A stretch of DNA of 64,000 bases from Zunongwangia endophytica (GTDB lineage: Bacteria; Bacteroidota; Bacteroidia; Flavobacteriales; Flavobacteriaceae): the NCBI RefSeq assembly GCF_030409505.1, contig NZ_JAUFPZ010000002.1, positions 1,054,001 to 1,118,000 of the forward strand, given 5' to 3'. The stretch's first letter is position 1; each line of letters opens with the position of its first letter. This document shows, piece by piece, positions 9,639 to 18,815 of the stretch. The translations under genes and the position numbers were made by a program. Under the pieces are notes generated by a model, which was not told the DNA's origin, did no database searches, and worked only from the letters and a program-made list of their open reading frames with translations.

Positions 9639-9979
9639 TGTTCTCCTTAGGTTCCTCCCATAATTATCACTTTTATCGTAAGTCTTGTGATATGCGAAAA
9701 TCATTTAATGGCTTGAGCGGGCTGGTGAGAAATGAGCTCAACCGGAAGCCTACCAGCGGTGATGTGTTCGTTTTTCTTAACCGTAACCGCACCCATCTCA
9801 AGCTGCTTCACTGGGAGCGGGGCGGCTTTGTTTTATACTACAAACGTCTGGAGCGCGGAAGCTTTACTCCGCCTGTAATTAAAGAAGATCAGACCAGTTT
9901 TACCTGGCCGCAATTGGTACTGATGATAGAGGGTATTACGGTTGAAAAAAGTGTTCAGAAACTGCGCTACTCCCACTAG
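9638..9979 (+). CDS. tnpB: IS66 TnpB (IS66 Orf2) accessory protein
   Basis: 113 aa. It shows the IS66 Orf2 pattern: CDMRKSFNGLSGLV, then GDVFVFLNRNRTHLKLLHWE, then GGFVLYYKRLERG. This small protein is required with TnpC for IS66 transposition. Its ATG overlaps the tnpA stop (TAATG), so it is translationally coupled. It appears intact. Confidence 0.93.
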   Translation: MFSLGSSHNYHFYRKSCDMRKSFNGLSGLVRNELNRKPTSGDVFVFLNRNRTHLKLLHWERGGFVLYYKRLERGSFTPPVIKEDQTSFTWPQLVLMIEGITVEKSVQKLRYSH

Positions 9980-10054
9980 AAAATAATCGTGTTTTATTAG
10001 TAAAAACAGGGGTTCACGGTAGGTTTAACAGGTCTGTTTTTGTATCTTTAACCC

Positions 10055-11604
10055 ATGCAAGAACCCTTAGAAAACCTTACTAAAGATCAGCTTTTGGTCC
10101 TCCTGAAGAAGGAGACGAAAAAGAGGGGAAAAGCTGAAAAAAGTGTTTCCAAAAGGGAGCAAGAAGTTAAAAAAGCACAGCATGAGATTGCTGACCTGAA
10201 ATTCCAGGTGGAGTACTACAAACGTCTGGCCTTTGGCCAAAAAAGGGAACGTTTCGAAGGGGATAAGAACCAGTTGGGCCTTCCCTTTGAAATGGAGCCC
10301 CAAAAGGCAGCGGCACAAGAATCCGGGTTAAAAGAAAAGCTCAGTGGCCAGCGTCGCAAAAAAACTTCCAACCACAAAGGAAGAATGGCCCTTCCGGAGC
10401 ATCTTGAGGTCAAAGAGATCGAGATCTATCCTGAAGAAGATATTACCGATATGGTTTGTATTGGCAAGGAAGTGACCGACGAGCTGGAATACGAGCCTGC
10501 CAGATACTATATTAAACGCTACATCCGCTATAAGTATGCTCCAACCAATAAAGAAGGAGTAATCATCGGGGAACTTCCCGAGCGGGTGATCGAAAAGGGA
10601 ATCCCGGGGCCGGACTCCTAGCTTCGATCTTGGTCGATAAGTACCAGGACCATCTCCCGCTCTACCGACAGCTGCAACGCTTTAAAAGGGCGGATATCCC
10701 CATAGCCTCCTCCACACTGGAAGGCTGGACCAGGCAAAGCCTTAAAATCATCGATATCCTTTACCAACACCTACTGGAGGATATTCGCTCCAAAGGATAT
10801 CTGCAAAGTGACGAAACCCCCATAAGGGTAATGGATCCCGCTAAAAAAGGAAAAACACATCAAGGGTATTATTGGGTACATCATTGTCCCATGGATGGCA
10901 GCGTACTCTTTGATTACAGGCCCGGGCGTAGCCGTGAGGCTGCCGATCATGTATTGGCCGGGTTTAAAGGCTACCTTCAAAGTGATGGCTATGCCGCTTA
11001 TGATAAAATCGGCAAGCGTGAAGGGGTTACCCACCTGAACTGCTGGGCCCACGCCAGAAGGGAATTTGACAAGGCAAAAGATAATGATAGGGAGCGCGCT
11101 GAAAAAGCATTGGGCTTTATCCAGAAACTATACGCGGTAGAAGCCCAGGCACGAGAGCAAAACTTAAGCCCGGAGCAGCGTAAGTCCCTGCGATTGGAAA
11201 AAGCACTGCCTGTCATCAATGAATTTGGCAAATGGATGTTCGATCAGATGAAGCATCGGCTAATCCTTCCCAAAAGTCCTATCGGAAAGGCCTTCAAGTA
11301 TTCTATGGATCGTTGGGACCAACTTAGCGCCTATCTTTTTGATGGTATTCTGGAGATCGATAATAATTTAGTGGAAAATGCCATCAGGCCATTGGCACTG
11401 GGCAGAAAAAATTACCTGTTTGCAGGTTCTCATTCAGCAGCAGAAAGAGCCGCAGGAATCTATTCCTTCTTTGCCATCTGCAAAAAGCACGAGGTGAATC
11501 CATTTGAGTGGCTTAAATATACCCTAGAGAATATTATGTCCATCAACCATAAGAACATCCGAAATCTCTACCCACAGAATTACAAGAAATTACAGCAAGT
11601 TTAG
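10055..11604 (+). pseudogene. IS66 transposase TnpC (frameshifted)
   Basis: Residues 1-188 (10055-10621) hold the N-terminal leucine-zipper and zinc-finger-like regions; the frame ends at TAG just after PGPDS. The catalytic part continues in another frame at about 10624-11604 (VDKYQDHLPLYRQ, SDETPIRV, LQSDGYAAYD, CWAHARREF, DNNLVENAIRPLALGRKNYLFAGS), the DDE region of IS66. One missing G near 10612 (CCGGACTCC) accounts for the break. Confidence 0.85.
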
Positions 11605-11823
11605 ATCAAGTTTACAAGAAGGGAATCCGGTAAATAAAATTATGCTAAGTTAGTAGATGTGGTTGGTGGGCCGCATACATACCATTGATGATACTGATTT
11701 TGGTAATTTAACAGAAGACGAAAAGAAAAATCTAGAAGATATGTTAGGTAAAATTTCTGACATCTTTAAGGAAGAGGAAGAGGAAGAGGAAGATAAAATA
11801 GAGGCATCTGAATAAAAGACTAC

Positions 11824-11957
11824 TGGCAACACCGTATATAATTTATTGCTGGCTTCCCGCCTACTTACGAAAGTCCTCGCGGACTTTCTTGGCCGGTAAT
11901 TATTTACTAAATGAGTTGCTTAAAACACGCAACAAACCATATACAAACACGTTGTGC
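11824..11957 (+). repeat. attC-like site 5 (class C)
   Basis: Left arm TGGCAAC, right arm GTTGTGC. GTATATAATTTATTGC pairs with the CAAACCATATAC side; the loop hairpin is GAAAGTCCTCGCGGACTTTC. It closes the PHP-ATPase cassette (GTTGCCAGTA / TACTGGCAAC). Confidence 0.9.
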
Positions 11958-11988
11958 GTCATTTAAGAAAACCGAAACATTAAAAAAT

Positions 11989-12930
11989 ATGGCATTAGAC
12001 ATTTCAAAAATATTAGTAGTAGGAGTTTCTTCCAGGGCACTTTTCAACTTAGAAAAAGAAAATGAAATCTTCAAAAAAGAAAACATTGAGGGCTTCAGAC
12101 GATATCAGTTAGAACACGAAGATGAACTATTAACAGAAGGAACTGCTTTTCCTCTAATTAAGAGTTTATTAAAACTAAATGATATCGCTTCAAAACAAAT
12201 TGTAGAAGTTGTCGTAATGTCTAGAAATAGTCCGGAAACTGGAGTTAGAGTTTTAAAATCTATCAAACATTTTAATCTTCCAATTACAAGATGGGCGTTT
12301 TCTGGAGGAGAACCACTTTCGCCATTTATTGACGCGTTTGATATTGATTTGTTTTTATCAAAAGATGAAGAAGATGTTCAGAAAATAAGTGATACGTCAA
12401 ATTGTGCCACAGCTTTAATTTATGAACCACCAACAGATTATGTTCCCGAAATTGACAGAGTAAAATTTGCATTTGATGCAGATGCTGTAGTTTTCTCAGA
12501 AGAATCGGAACAGATTTATAAAGAACAAGGAATAGAAGCTTTTCATAAACACGAATCCGAAAATGAAGACGTGACACTCAATGACGGACCATTCGCTGAA
12601 TTATTAAGAAAACTATCTAAAATTCAAGAATTCTTGCCTACCACTATAGAATTAACACCTTTAAGGATAGCAATTGTAACAGCTAGAAATGCACCAAGTC
12701 ATATGCGAGTAATCAAAACTCTTCGTCATTGGGGTGTTTATGTTGATGAAGCTTATTTTATGGGTGGTTTATCAAAAGATAAAGTTCTAAAAGCATTTGG
12801 AGCACATATTTTCTTTGATGACCAAGAAACTCATTTGGATGGCTCTAGTAAAGTAGTTCCATCTGGAAAGGTATTATATAAGACAGATTCACCTCTTAGA
12901 AAATACGAAAAAAAGAAGAAAGAAAAATAA
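11989..12930 (+). CDS. Cytosolic 5'-nucleotidase family protein
   Basis: 313 aa. The ATG at 11989 gives the family N-terminus (MALDISKILVVGVSSRALF); the longer frame upstream lies in attC sequence. The order of conserved blocks fits the bacterial 5'-nucleotidase family PF06189: EHEDELLTEGTAFPLIK, VVVMSRNSPETGVRV, AFSGGEPLSPF, FAFDADAVVFSEESE, FHKHESE, VTARNAPSHMRVIKTLR, GGLSKDKVL and FFDDQ. It should dephosphorylate nucleoside monophosphates. It is alone in its cassette; a role in nucleotide-based defence is possible but only a guess. Confidence 0.88.
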   Translation: MALDISKILVVGVSSRALFNLEKENEIFKKENIEGFRRYQLEHEDELLTEGTAFPLIKSLLKLNDIASKQIVEVVVMSRNSPETGVRVLKSIKHFNLPITRWAFSGGEPLSPFIDAFDIDLFLSKDEEDVQKISDTSNCATALIYEPPTDYVPEIDRVKFAFDADAVVFSEESEQIYKEQGIEAFHKHESENEDVTLNDGPFAELLRKLSKIQEFLPTTIELTPLRIAIVTARNAPSHMRVIKTLRHWGVYVDEAYFMGGLSKDKVLKAFGAHIFFDDQETHLDGSSKVVPSGKVLYKTDSPLRKYEKKKKEK

Positions 12931-12939
12931 AAAACGAAC

Positions 12940-13070
12940 GCACAACAATGGCTATAAGTAATTGCTTGTCCTCGCCCACTTCTGAAAATCCTCGCGGATT
13001 TTCAGTTTGATGTGTACTTGCTAAATTAAGCGCTAACCCACGCAACTACTCATAGCCGAGACCGTTAGCC
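12940..13070 (+). repeat. attC-like site 6 (class D)
   Basis: Left arm GCACAAC, right arm GTTAGCC. GGCTATAAGTAATTGC pairs with GCAACTACTCATAGCC; the loop hairpin is TGAAAATCCTCGCGGATTTT. Cassette ends concord with a one-base bulge. Confidence 0.9.
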
Positions 13071-13091
13071 ACAATTAAAAAAACAACACTA

Positions 13092-13862
13092 ATGAGCGAT
13101 TTCACATATGAATTACCACCTGAACAAGACTTCTTTAAGGCCTTAATTGAATATGTAGAACACAAACAGCAAAATGACATAGCTGAATTATTAAAAAAAT
13201 GTACTATGTCATTTCAAGAAACCAGTAATTTCACACATAAGATATGGAATACATATTGGTGTTCAATCATTTTTTCACTTCCTATTTCAGAACTTCCGAA
13301 CATAAATCAAAGAACACATACTATACTCAAGGAATATTGTGACCAATTACTTCCGACAAACTGTGGTTTTTTAATTAAAGAAATAAATTTCGTGCCTCAA
13401 ATAGTTCAACACCCTGTTGAACAACCTGCTGATGTAGAAGTCGTATTTGAAAAACAAAAAAATAAAATAATTGACGTTATAAATCAAGCAAAATTTACGA
13501 TTTGGATTGCTGTTGCTTGGTTTACATTAGATGAAATTTATGATTTACTTGTTGAAAAAAGTAATGAGGGAATTGATATTCGCATTATTGTGAGTAAAGA
13601 CGAAATAAATAAGAAAAAATATGATAAATACAAGGACAAACTAAATATAAAAGGCTATCCAAAGTTTGGAGCATTTAATGATAATTTAATGCACAATAAA
13701 TTTTGTGTCATTGATTTACAGAAAGTTATACACGGCTCTTATAATTGGTCAAGAAGAGCTGAATATAATAAAGAAACTGTTGAAGTTGTTGATGATAGAA
13801 AAGTAGCAGAAGAATTTGCCGAACAGTTCAAACAGCTACAATTGGAATTGAACAAAGAATAA
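13092..13862 (+). CDS. Phospholipase D-like domain protein
   Basis: 256 aa. The N-terminal 110 residues are unrecognised and helical. A single PLD-like domain occupies about residues 115-250, with the HxK motif in MHNKFCVID and the downstream HGSYNWSRRAEYNKE, typical of PLDc_2 proteins such as Nuc-type nucleases. A one-motif protein would work as a dimer. Phosphodiesterase or nuclease activity is inferred. It is alone in its cassette and starts 27 bases after the crossover. Confidence 0.85.
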   Translation: MSDFTYELPPEQDFFKALIEYVEHKQQNDIAELLKKCTMSFQETSNFTHKIWNTYWCSIIFSLPISELPNINQRTHTILKEYCDQLLPTNCGFLIKEINFVPQIVQHPVEQPADVEVVFEKQKNKIIDVINQAKFTIWIAVAWFTLDEIYDLLVEKSNEGIDIRIIVSKDEINKKKYDKYKDKLNIKGYPKFGAFNDNLMHNKFCVIDLQKVIHGSYNWSRRAEYNKETVEVVDDRKVAEEFAEQFKQLQLELNKE

Positions 13863-13869
13863 TAACTGT

Positions 13870-14001
13870 GGCTAACACCGTATAACAACAATTGCGGTTT
13901 AGTGCTTAATCAAAGGTCATTGCGTGTTTGTAACGTCTGATTTTCCCTCGGAAAATTCTCGCATGCAAACTCGCAACTATTGTTATACATAAACGTTGCC
14001 A
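13870..14001 (+). repeat. attC-like site 7 (class E)
   Basis: Left arm GGCTAAC, right arm GTTGCCA. GTATAACAACAATTGCGG pairs with CGCAACTATTGTTATAC. Start GTTAGCCACA mirrors the end. Confidence 0.9.
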
Positions 14002-14338
14002 AAAATAGCTCCGAAACCAAATCAGAAGTTTAAATCATTGAATTCACTGAAACTTATCAATTTTTCGGGAAAAGCAGAAATGAAAAAACGGAATGGCTAA
14101 AAGTGACGTTAGCAATACGTGGACTTAAACTCACTCGAATAGAAAAGAAAAGAAAAAAGATAAATTGTTGCGGATAAAATTTTATCAGCACTGCTCTATT
14201 TTCTAATCTTTGCGGATAAAAATTCAATTTATAATTCATTTTCAAAATGATAATTTAATCTAAACGGACTAAAAAGCTCAGGGACGATAAACAGGAATCG
14301 CTTAGCAGTTCGTACTCAGCAGAACGTGTCGCTACATT
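14002..14338 (+). other. ORF-less cassette body, family 2
   Basis: No plausible gene on either strand. Starts AAAATAGCTCCGA and ends AGAACGTGTCGCTACATT next to the attC. It shares the block TTGCGGATAAA then CAGCACTRCTCTATTTTC with 50815-51262 and 59763-60103. GCTCAGGGACGATAAACAGGA lies near the right end in a related form in those copies. Function unknown. Confidence 0.7.
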
Positions 14339-14470
14339 AGGCAACAACGTATACCAGCAATTGCGGGTTTTGTGTCCTGCGGACACAATATCGAAAGCGT
14401 GAAATTCGGGGATTTTTTCTATCTTAGTTTTCCAAACACCGCAACTGACGGGTATTCAATACCGTTGCCA
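14339..14470 (+). repeat. attC-like site 8 (class E)
   Basis: Left arm AGGCAAC, right arm GTTGCCA. GTATACCAGCAATTGCGG pairs with CCGCAACTGACGGGTATTC. Only GTTGCC of the cassette start matches before the extended stem resumes at TAGC. Confidence 0.85.
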
Positions 14471-14516
14471 GCAATGCTGACTCGTCCTGAATAAAGGCTA
14501 CATAATTTCAAACATT

Positions 14517-14888
14517 ATGTATAAAAATGACAGAGTAATCAGACGGTATTCCGAATCGTTCAAACTAAAAATTTTAGACGAACTTACGGCAGGAAAATTA
14601 AACAAGTATCAACTAGGTAAAGCTTACGGTATTGCTCCAACAACCATAAACGAGTGGATCAGGAAATATAACCGTAAAGACCTTATGAACACCAGAGTGA
14701 CTGTGAAAACAAAAGATGAGATTACACGCATCAAACAGCTTCAAAAAGAAATTGAACAGCTGAAGAAACTTCTTTTGAAAAAGGATATAGACGCCCTTAT
14801 AGAAGATTCTTATCTTGAAGTGGCAGCAGAACAGCTGGGCTATAAATCAGTGCTTGAACTTAAAAAAAAACTAAGTATCAAGCCTTGA
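14517..14888 (+). CDS. IS-A OrfA, copy 2
   Basis: 123 aa, identical in sequence to copy 1 OrfA, with the same A9 slippery run before the stop. Confidence 0.92.
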   Translation: MYKNDRVIRRYSESFKLKILDELTAGKLNKYQLGKAYGIAPTTINEWIRKYNRKDLMNTRVTVKTKDEITRIKQLQKEIEQLKKLLLKKDIDALIEDSYLEVAAEQLGYKSVLELKKKLSIKP

Positions 14889-15739
14889 TCAAAGCAAAAG
14901 AGAACGCTAAAGGATCTGCTACTCTTTCAGCTATAACAGCTTGTTTTGGCCTTAAACGGGATGCATACTACAAATACAAAAGTAGAGAGGACAAACGTTT
15001 GAAAATAGAGAAAAAAGTTATTGATATAGTCAAGAAAAAGCGCAGATCACTTCCCAGAGAAGGGGTTAGAAAACTTGCCAGATCACTGAGCAAAGAGTTT
15101 ACAAATGCCGATTTAAAAATAGGCAGGGATACCTTATTCAACATTCTTAGAAAACACAATATGCTGACACTTAGAAAAAAATACAGCTCTAGAACAACGA
15201 ACTCATTACACAGGTTCTACAAGTATAAGAATATCATTAAAGATGTAGAAACAACTAGATCAAACCAAATCTGGGTGAGCGATATCACTTATATCAGAAC
15301 TATAAAAGGCTTTTGTTACCTAGCACTCATTACAGATATGCATAGTCGCAAAATTGTCGGCTATGACATCAGCAATAGCCTAGAACTAAAAGGCTGTGTA
15401 AGAGCTTTGAACAAAGCCTTATATCAAGCTAAAGATATTGACGCACTTATACACCATTCTGACAGAGGTATCCAGTATTGCAGCAATGTATACACACAGA
15501 TCCTTAAAAGAAATAATATAGGAATCAGTATGACCGAAGAGAACCATTGCTACGAAAACGCGATGGCAGAACGTGTAAATGGCATATTAAAAGACGAGTT
15601 CTATCTCGACCAGACCTTTGATAGTCTACAACACGCTAAGAGGGCTACAGAAAATGCAATTAATTTGTATAATGAAATAAGATTACATTTATCTTTAGAC
15701 TATCAAACACCAAATATGGTTTATAAATTAACAGCTTAA
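14885..15739 (+). CDS. IS-A OrfB, copy 2
   Basis: 284 aa DDE transposase. It differs from copy 1 at several residues (RSNQI, DISNSLEL, RNNIGI, ATENA, DYQTP), the same variants as copy 3, so copies 2 and 3 form one lineage. The catalytic Asp, Asp, Glu are present. Confidence 0.92.
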   Translation: MIKAKENAKGSATLSAITACFGLKRDAYYKYKSREDKRLKIEKKVIDIVKKKRRSLPREGVRKLARSLSKEFTNADLKIGRDTLFNILRKHNMLTLRKKYSSRTTNSLHRFYKYKNIIKDVETTRSNQIWVSDITYIRTIKGFCYLALITDMHSRKIVGYDISNSLELKGCVRALNKALYQAKDIDALIHHSDRGIQYCSNVYTQILKRNNIGISMTEENHCYENAMAERVNGILKDEFYLDQTFDSLQHAKRATENAINLYNEIRLHLSLDYQTPNMVYKLTA

Positions 15740-15778
15740 ATCAATTTTAACCTGTAGCCATATTTTAGGACTAGACAC

Positions 15779-15866
15779 TAGTTATGGTACTGAATTAAAT
15801 TCTTTAAAAATCATTTCAATGCTAACGCATATTGACTATATTATAAATCATTTTAAATCGAACTAA
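15779..15866 (+). pseudogene. C-terminal remnant of a lost cassette gene
   Basis: Directly right of IS-A copy 2, a frame of 28 codons (SYGTELNSLKIISMLTHIDY and on to SN, then TAA at 15864-15866) ends just before the attC, where genes of this array usually end. The 5' part was removed with the rest of its cassette. Too short to identify. Confidence 0.5.
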
Positions 15867-15875
15867 ATAAACAAT

Positions 15876-16005
15876 TGCCAACAACGCGTATAGACAATTG
15901 CGGCTAAATACTTAATCGATATTCGATGTTTTTAGCTATATTTATTTTAAGCGGACAAAACTTGGCAAACCAGCCCGCAACTGTCCATACTCGAAACCGT
16001 TATAC
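15876..16005 (+). repeat. attC-like site 9 (class G)
   Basis: Left arm TGCCAAC, right arm GTTATAC. GCGTATAGACAATTGCGG pairs with CCGCAACTGTCCATACTC. Same class as 42261-42390. Confidence 0.87.
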
Positions 16006-16073
16006 ACAATTATGAGGACTGTACTTTCCTGAAATAGGTTGACTAAAAATTAAACCTTTTAGTACTATACCTA

Positions 16074-16463
16074 ATGAAAGAACGAAATCAACACTGTCGA
16101 AAAAATTCCTACAAAAAAGTGGGATACGATCTTAAACTGGTCATCATTGATCAGATACAGAATGCGCAGATTTCTATTAATCATGCTGCTCTTAAATATC
16201 AAGTTTCCAGAGCTTCCATCTATTACTGGTTAAAAAAATACAGTACTTTAGAACAAAAGAAACAAGGGATGAGCAAAAAATATGAAATCAAGAAACTAAA
16301 GGAAAAAATAGAGGAACTCGAGTTTGTAAAAGACTTCCAGCAAGACATTATTGCTGACATGGAGCTTATTACAGGAGTTGATATGGCAAAAAAGTCATTA
16401 CCCAAAACATTAGCAGACGAGATCGAAAAAAAGAAACTAAACCGTTCAAAAGAAAATGGTTGA
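16074..16463 (+). CDS. IS-B OrfA (helix-turn-helix), copy 1
   Basis: 129 aa. The helix-turn-helix (about 35-60, ALKYQVSRASIYYWLKKY) is followed by a coiled coil (about 68-100). The heptamer A_AAA_AAG at 16427-16433 is in the right frame for -1 frameshifting and the -1 frame is open into OrfB. Carries KKYEIKK where copies 2 and 3 have KKDEIKK. Confidence 0.92.
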   Translation: MKERNQHCRKNSYKKVGYDLKLVIIDQIQNAQISINHAALKYQVSRASIYYWLKKYSTLEQKKQGMSKKYEIKKLKEKIEELEFVKDFQQDIIADMELITGVDMAKKSLPKTLADEIEKKKLNRSKENG

Positions 16464-17326
16464 TCCAATGTTTTGGGATTTCTAAACAAGCTTTTTATAA
16501 ACGATTAAGATCTCAAAAGACCAGACAAGTTCAGCAACAGCTGATCATTCGGCTTATAAAAGAGTACCGAAGTAAGTATGGAATGCGTACCGGTGGGATT
16601 AAACTCTATAAGGAATTAAAGAATGATATGAACCGACTCGGTATTAAAATAGGAAGGGATAAATTCTATCGAGTAATGCGTATCAACAATCTTTTAGTAC
16701 CTAAAACAAAGCGGTTCCATATCACAACCGATTCAAAACATCGATTCTTTAAATACAGAAACATGATAAAGAATAAAGTACCTAGTAGACCTGAACAACT
16801 TTGGGTAAGTGATATCACCTATATCAAAACACAGAGCGGCCATAGTTACCTGGCTCTGGTCACAGACGCCTATTCAAAGCAAATTATGGGGTACAAACTA
16901 GCAAGCCATATGAAAACCTCACTTTGTATCGATGCACTTAAAATGGCGCTTAAAAATAGAAAATACAAGAATCAGAAACTCATCCATCATTCCGATCGCG
17001 GAATTCAGTATTGTAATCCACTATATACCGGCTTCGCTGAGCAAGAAGGAATACTTATGAGTATGACCGAAAAGTATGATCCTTATGAAAATGCGATAGC
17101 AGAACGCATTAACAGAACACTCAAATATGAATACGATTTAAAACGTACCATAAAAAATACTAAATTAGCTAAGAAGATAGTCAAACGAGCCGTGGAAATT
17201 TATAATAACAAGCGACCACATTTTAGTCTCAAATTGAACACCCCTAACTTTGTTCATTTGAATAAAAATGTAGACTATCATTCCTACAAAAAAAACAAAC
17301 AGAATTTAGAAGTATTGACCATTTAA
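16460..17326 (+). CDS. IS-B OrfB (DDE transposase), copy 1
   Basis: 288 aa. The IS150-like integrase core has Asp in LWVSDITYIKT, Asp in HHSDRGIQYCNP and Glu in NAIAERINRTLKYEY. It is probably made as an OrfAB fusion. The C-terminal tail (VDYHSYKKNKQNLEVLTI) ends 49 bases before the right IS end. Confidence 0.92.
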   Translation: MIQCFGISKQAFYKRLRSQKTRQVQQQLIIRLIKEYRSKYGMRTGGIKLYKELKNDMNRLGIKIGRDKFYRVMRINNLLVPKTKRFHITTDSKHRFFKYRNMIKNKVPSRPEQLWVSDITYIKTQSGHSYLALVTDAYSKQIMGYKLASHMKTSLCIDALKMALKNRKYKNQKLIHHSDRGIQYCNPLYTGFAEQEGILMSMTEKYDPYENAIAERINRTLKYEYDLKRTIKNTKLAKKIVKRAVEIYNNKRPHFSLKLNTPNFVHLNKNVDYHSYKKNKQNLEVLTI

Positions 17327-17389
17327 AATGTCGAAAAATTGAACCAAAAATCGTCAACCTATTTCAGTATAATACAAAACCGACCGAAA

Positions 17390-17899
17390 TTGACTAAAAA
17401 AGAACCTAAAGAAATATTTTACAAATCACTTATTGCATGTATTGCCATTATCGGATTTGGAATTTATTTATCAATTAGAGGAAGTAAAGAGAAAACTGAA
17501 TTTGAAAATGTTACTGGAAAAATAGATTATTTCGACAAAACATTTCAAGAAATAAATTATAGAAATAAAGGAAACCATCGATTTATACATATCGCTGATT
17601 TTCCTCTTGTGTTTGACATATTTGTTGGAAAAGAAACTGGAGATTTCAGCCCAAAATTTGAACAATTGGACAAACTTAAAGTTGGAGATAAAATAACTAT
17701 TTATCTCGCTGACAAAACACCTTTACAACGGAATAGAGATTTAAGATTAAATAAAACAGTCCAATTTATTGACAAAGATGGAGAAGCATATTTTATTCGC
17801 GGGAATAAAGATAAGTATGGTGGTTATTTTCTTTGCGGAATTGGAATTTTACTCACAATTACACTTCTGATTTTGAAACAGGTCGGAAAAATAAAATAA
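17390..17899 (+). CDS. Small two-helix membrane protein (DUF3592-like layout), possibly 5'-altered
   Basis: 170 aa from TTG at 17390 (MTKKEPKEIFYKS). The same frame runs back into the IS-B end to a TTG at 17339, so a longer IS-fused form is possible. Two membrane helices (about residues 13-30 and 144-163) flank a beta-rich loop containing VGDKITIYLAD, like DUF3592-type membrane proteins. Its original cassette start was lost when IS-B joined two cassettes, so the natural N-terminus may be missing. Function unknown. Confidence 0.65.
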   Translation: MTKKEPKEIFYKSLIACIAIIGFGIYLSIRGSKEKTEFENVTGKIDYFDKTFQEINYRNKGNHRFIHIADFPLVFDIFVGKETGDFSPKFEQLDKLKVGDKITIYLADKTPLQRNRDLRLNKTVQFIDKDGEAYFIRGNKDKYGGYFLCGIGILLTITLLILKQVGKIK

Positions 17900-17909
17900 T
17901 AAAAACGTT

Positions 17910-18044
17910 GGGTAACACCGTGTATAATTAATTGCTTTGGCAAGTGCTTATTTGGAAAATTCCTTCGGAATTTTCTCGCGTTCGTTTTTGTTTACTAAAT
18001 TAGTTGCTTAAACACGCAACTAACCATACACAAACACGTTGCCA
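17910..18044 (+). repeat. attC-like site 10 (class C2)
   Basis: Left arm GGGTAAC, right arm GTTGCCA. GTGTATAATTAATTGC pairs with GCAACTAACCATACAC; loop hairpin GGAAAATTCC/GGAATTTTC. Confidence 0.88.
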
Positions 18045-18166
18045 CCAACATTAAAAAAGCGATTTAAATTTTAATAAGTAAAAAATATCAATTTTGATTA
18101 TTCGAAAATAGAGATCTGTAGCCAATTATTTTCAGAAAAAATCAAAACTTTAAAAATTTCAATACA

Positions 18167-18733
18167 ATGAAAAAGTATACAATTTTAGCAATCACAATTC
18201 TGTTGAATATGAATTTGTTGGCTCAAATGAAAATAGAAAAAAACCAAAATGATTTACATCAGAAAAATGAAAATTTCATTAAAACATATAGAATTTTTCC
18301 AACCGTAAACATGTGGTATTTTATCAAATTGAATACACGAACTGGACAAATGTGGCAAATTAAATTTGATCAAAAAGAAACAAAACAATTAGATATACCT
18401 TTGAATACTTTATCATTAATAAAGAAAGAATATGAAGTGGATAATAGGTTCATACTATATCCAACTAAAAATAATTCCAATTACTTACTTCTAGACCAAA
18501 TAAATGGTAAAATATGGCAACTTAATTGGGATACGAGACCTGAAAAAAATAGGATTACCTCTCTAAACAGCTTTTCTCTCATTGAGAAGCAAAATACAAT
18601 CGACAATAGGTTTATTCTCTATCCGACTAAAAATAATTGGAATTACTTACTTCTTGATAAAATAAACGGTAATCTTTGGCAAGTTCACTGGTCAACCAAA
18701 CCGGAAGAAGGAGAATTAATATCTATTAAATAA
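18167..18733 (+). CDS. Secreted protein with tandem beta repeats
   Basis: 188 aa with a signal peptide (MKKYTILAITILLNMNLLAQ). Three repeats of about 55-60 residues follow, each with an aromatic strand pair: IFPTVNMWYFIKLNTRTGQM, RFILYPTKNNSNYLLLDQ and RFILYPTKNNWNYLLLDK, each ending WQI/WQL/WQV then a W or D. This suggests a small beta-propeller fragment or lectin-like fold. It is the first of several genes in an unusually long segment (18039-21635) whose ends do not match, so its own attC may have been lost. Binding partner unknown. Confidence 0.75.
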   Translation: MKKYTILAITILLNMNLLAQMKIEKNQNDLHQKNENFIKTYRIFPTVNMWYFIKLNTRTGQMWQIKFDQKETKQLDIPLNTLSLIKKEYEVDNRFILYPTKNNSNYLLLDQINGKIWQLNWDTRPEKNRITSLNSFSLIEKQNTIDNRFILYPTKNNWNYLLLDKINGNLWQVHWSTKPEEGELISIK

Positions 18734-18815
18734 TTAGCTATAAAATACGAAAACCGAACAATAGCTCTAAACTTATCAAACCAATAGAAACAGACAAATT
18801 CAGCCAAAATATAAT

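Larger units (their letters stand above)
9288..11678 (+). mobile_element. IS66-family element with 8-bp target duplication
   Basis: 2391 bp. Ends GTATCCACCCCACCAAC and (reverse complement of the right end) GTATGCGGCCCACCAACC form the inverted repeat. ATACCATT is duplicated at 9280-9287 and 11679-11686, the 8-bp duplication typical of IS66. It carries tnpA, tnpB and tnpC in order. It is clearly richer in G+C than the array, which suggests recent arrival from another host. tnpA and tnpC each carry a frameshift, so this copy is probably dead unless they are assembly errors. Confidence 0.93.
9165..11815 (+). pseudogene. Small acidic partner of the PHP-ATPase, split by IS66
   Basis: Starts at the ATG that overlaps the stop of the PHP-ATPase. 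Codons 1-41 lie at 9165-9287; an IS66 element interrupts the gene after Ile41, and the frame resumes at 11687-11815. Joined at the 8-bp duplication the protein is 83 aa, with a very acidic tail (a run of Glu near residues 70-76). The truncated left part would read 8 codons into the IS and stop at 9314. The family is not recognised. Its coupling to the ATPase suggests a regulator or cofactor of it. Confidence 0.7.
14478..15777 (+). mobile_element. IS-A copy 2, IS3 family, at a recombined junction
   Basis: 1300 bp with the same ends as copy 1. The left flank ends AATGC and the right flank begins CTA, so there is no target duplication. The cassette start left of it (GTTGCCAGCA) does not match the cassette end right of it (GTTGGCAATT as reverse complement). 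It therefore joins halves of two different cassettes. It lies 13 nt after the crossover at 14464/14465. Confidence 0.93.
16021..17375 (+). mobile_element. IS-B copy 1, IS3 family (IS150-like), at a recombined junction
   Basis: About 1355 bp. Inverted ends GTACTTTCCTGAAATAGG and (right, reverse complement) GTATTATACTGAAATAGG. Flanks GGACT and AAAAC show no target duplication. The cassette start GTTATACACA and end GTTGGGTAAC are not complementary, so two cassettes have been joined. The exact outer base is uncertain by 1-2 nt. Confidence 0.9.

Noticed and set aside
9288..11678. Composite transposon carrying cassettes
   Set aside because: The IS66 element carries only its own three genes and has a clean 8-bp duplication; it is a single insertion.
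11911..11988. Longer start for the 5'-nucleotidase
   Set aside because: The 26 extra codons lie in the attC and cassette leader; the family N-terminus begins at ATG 11989.
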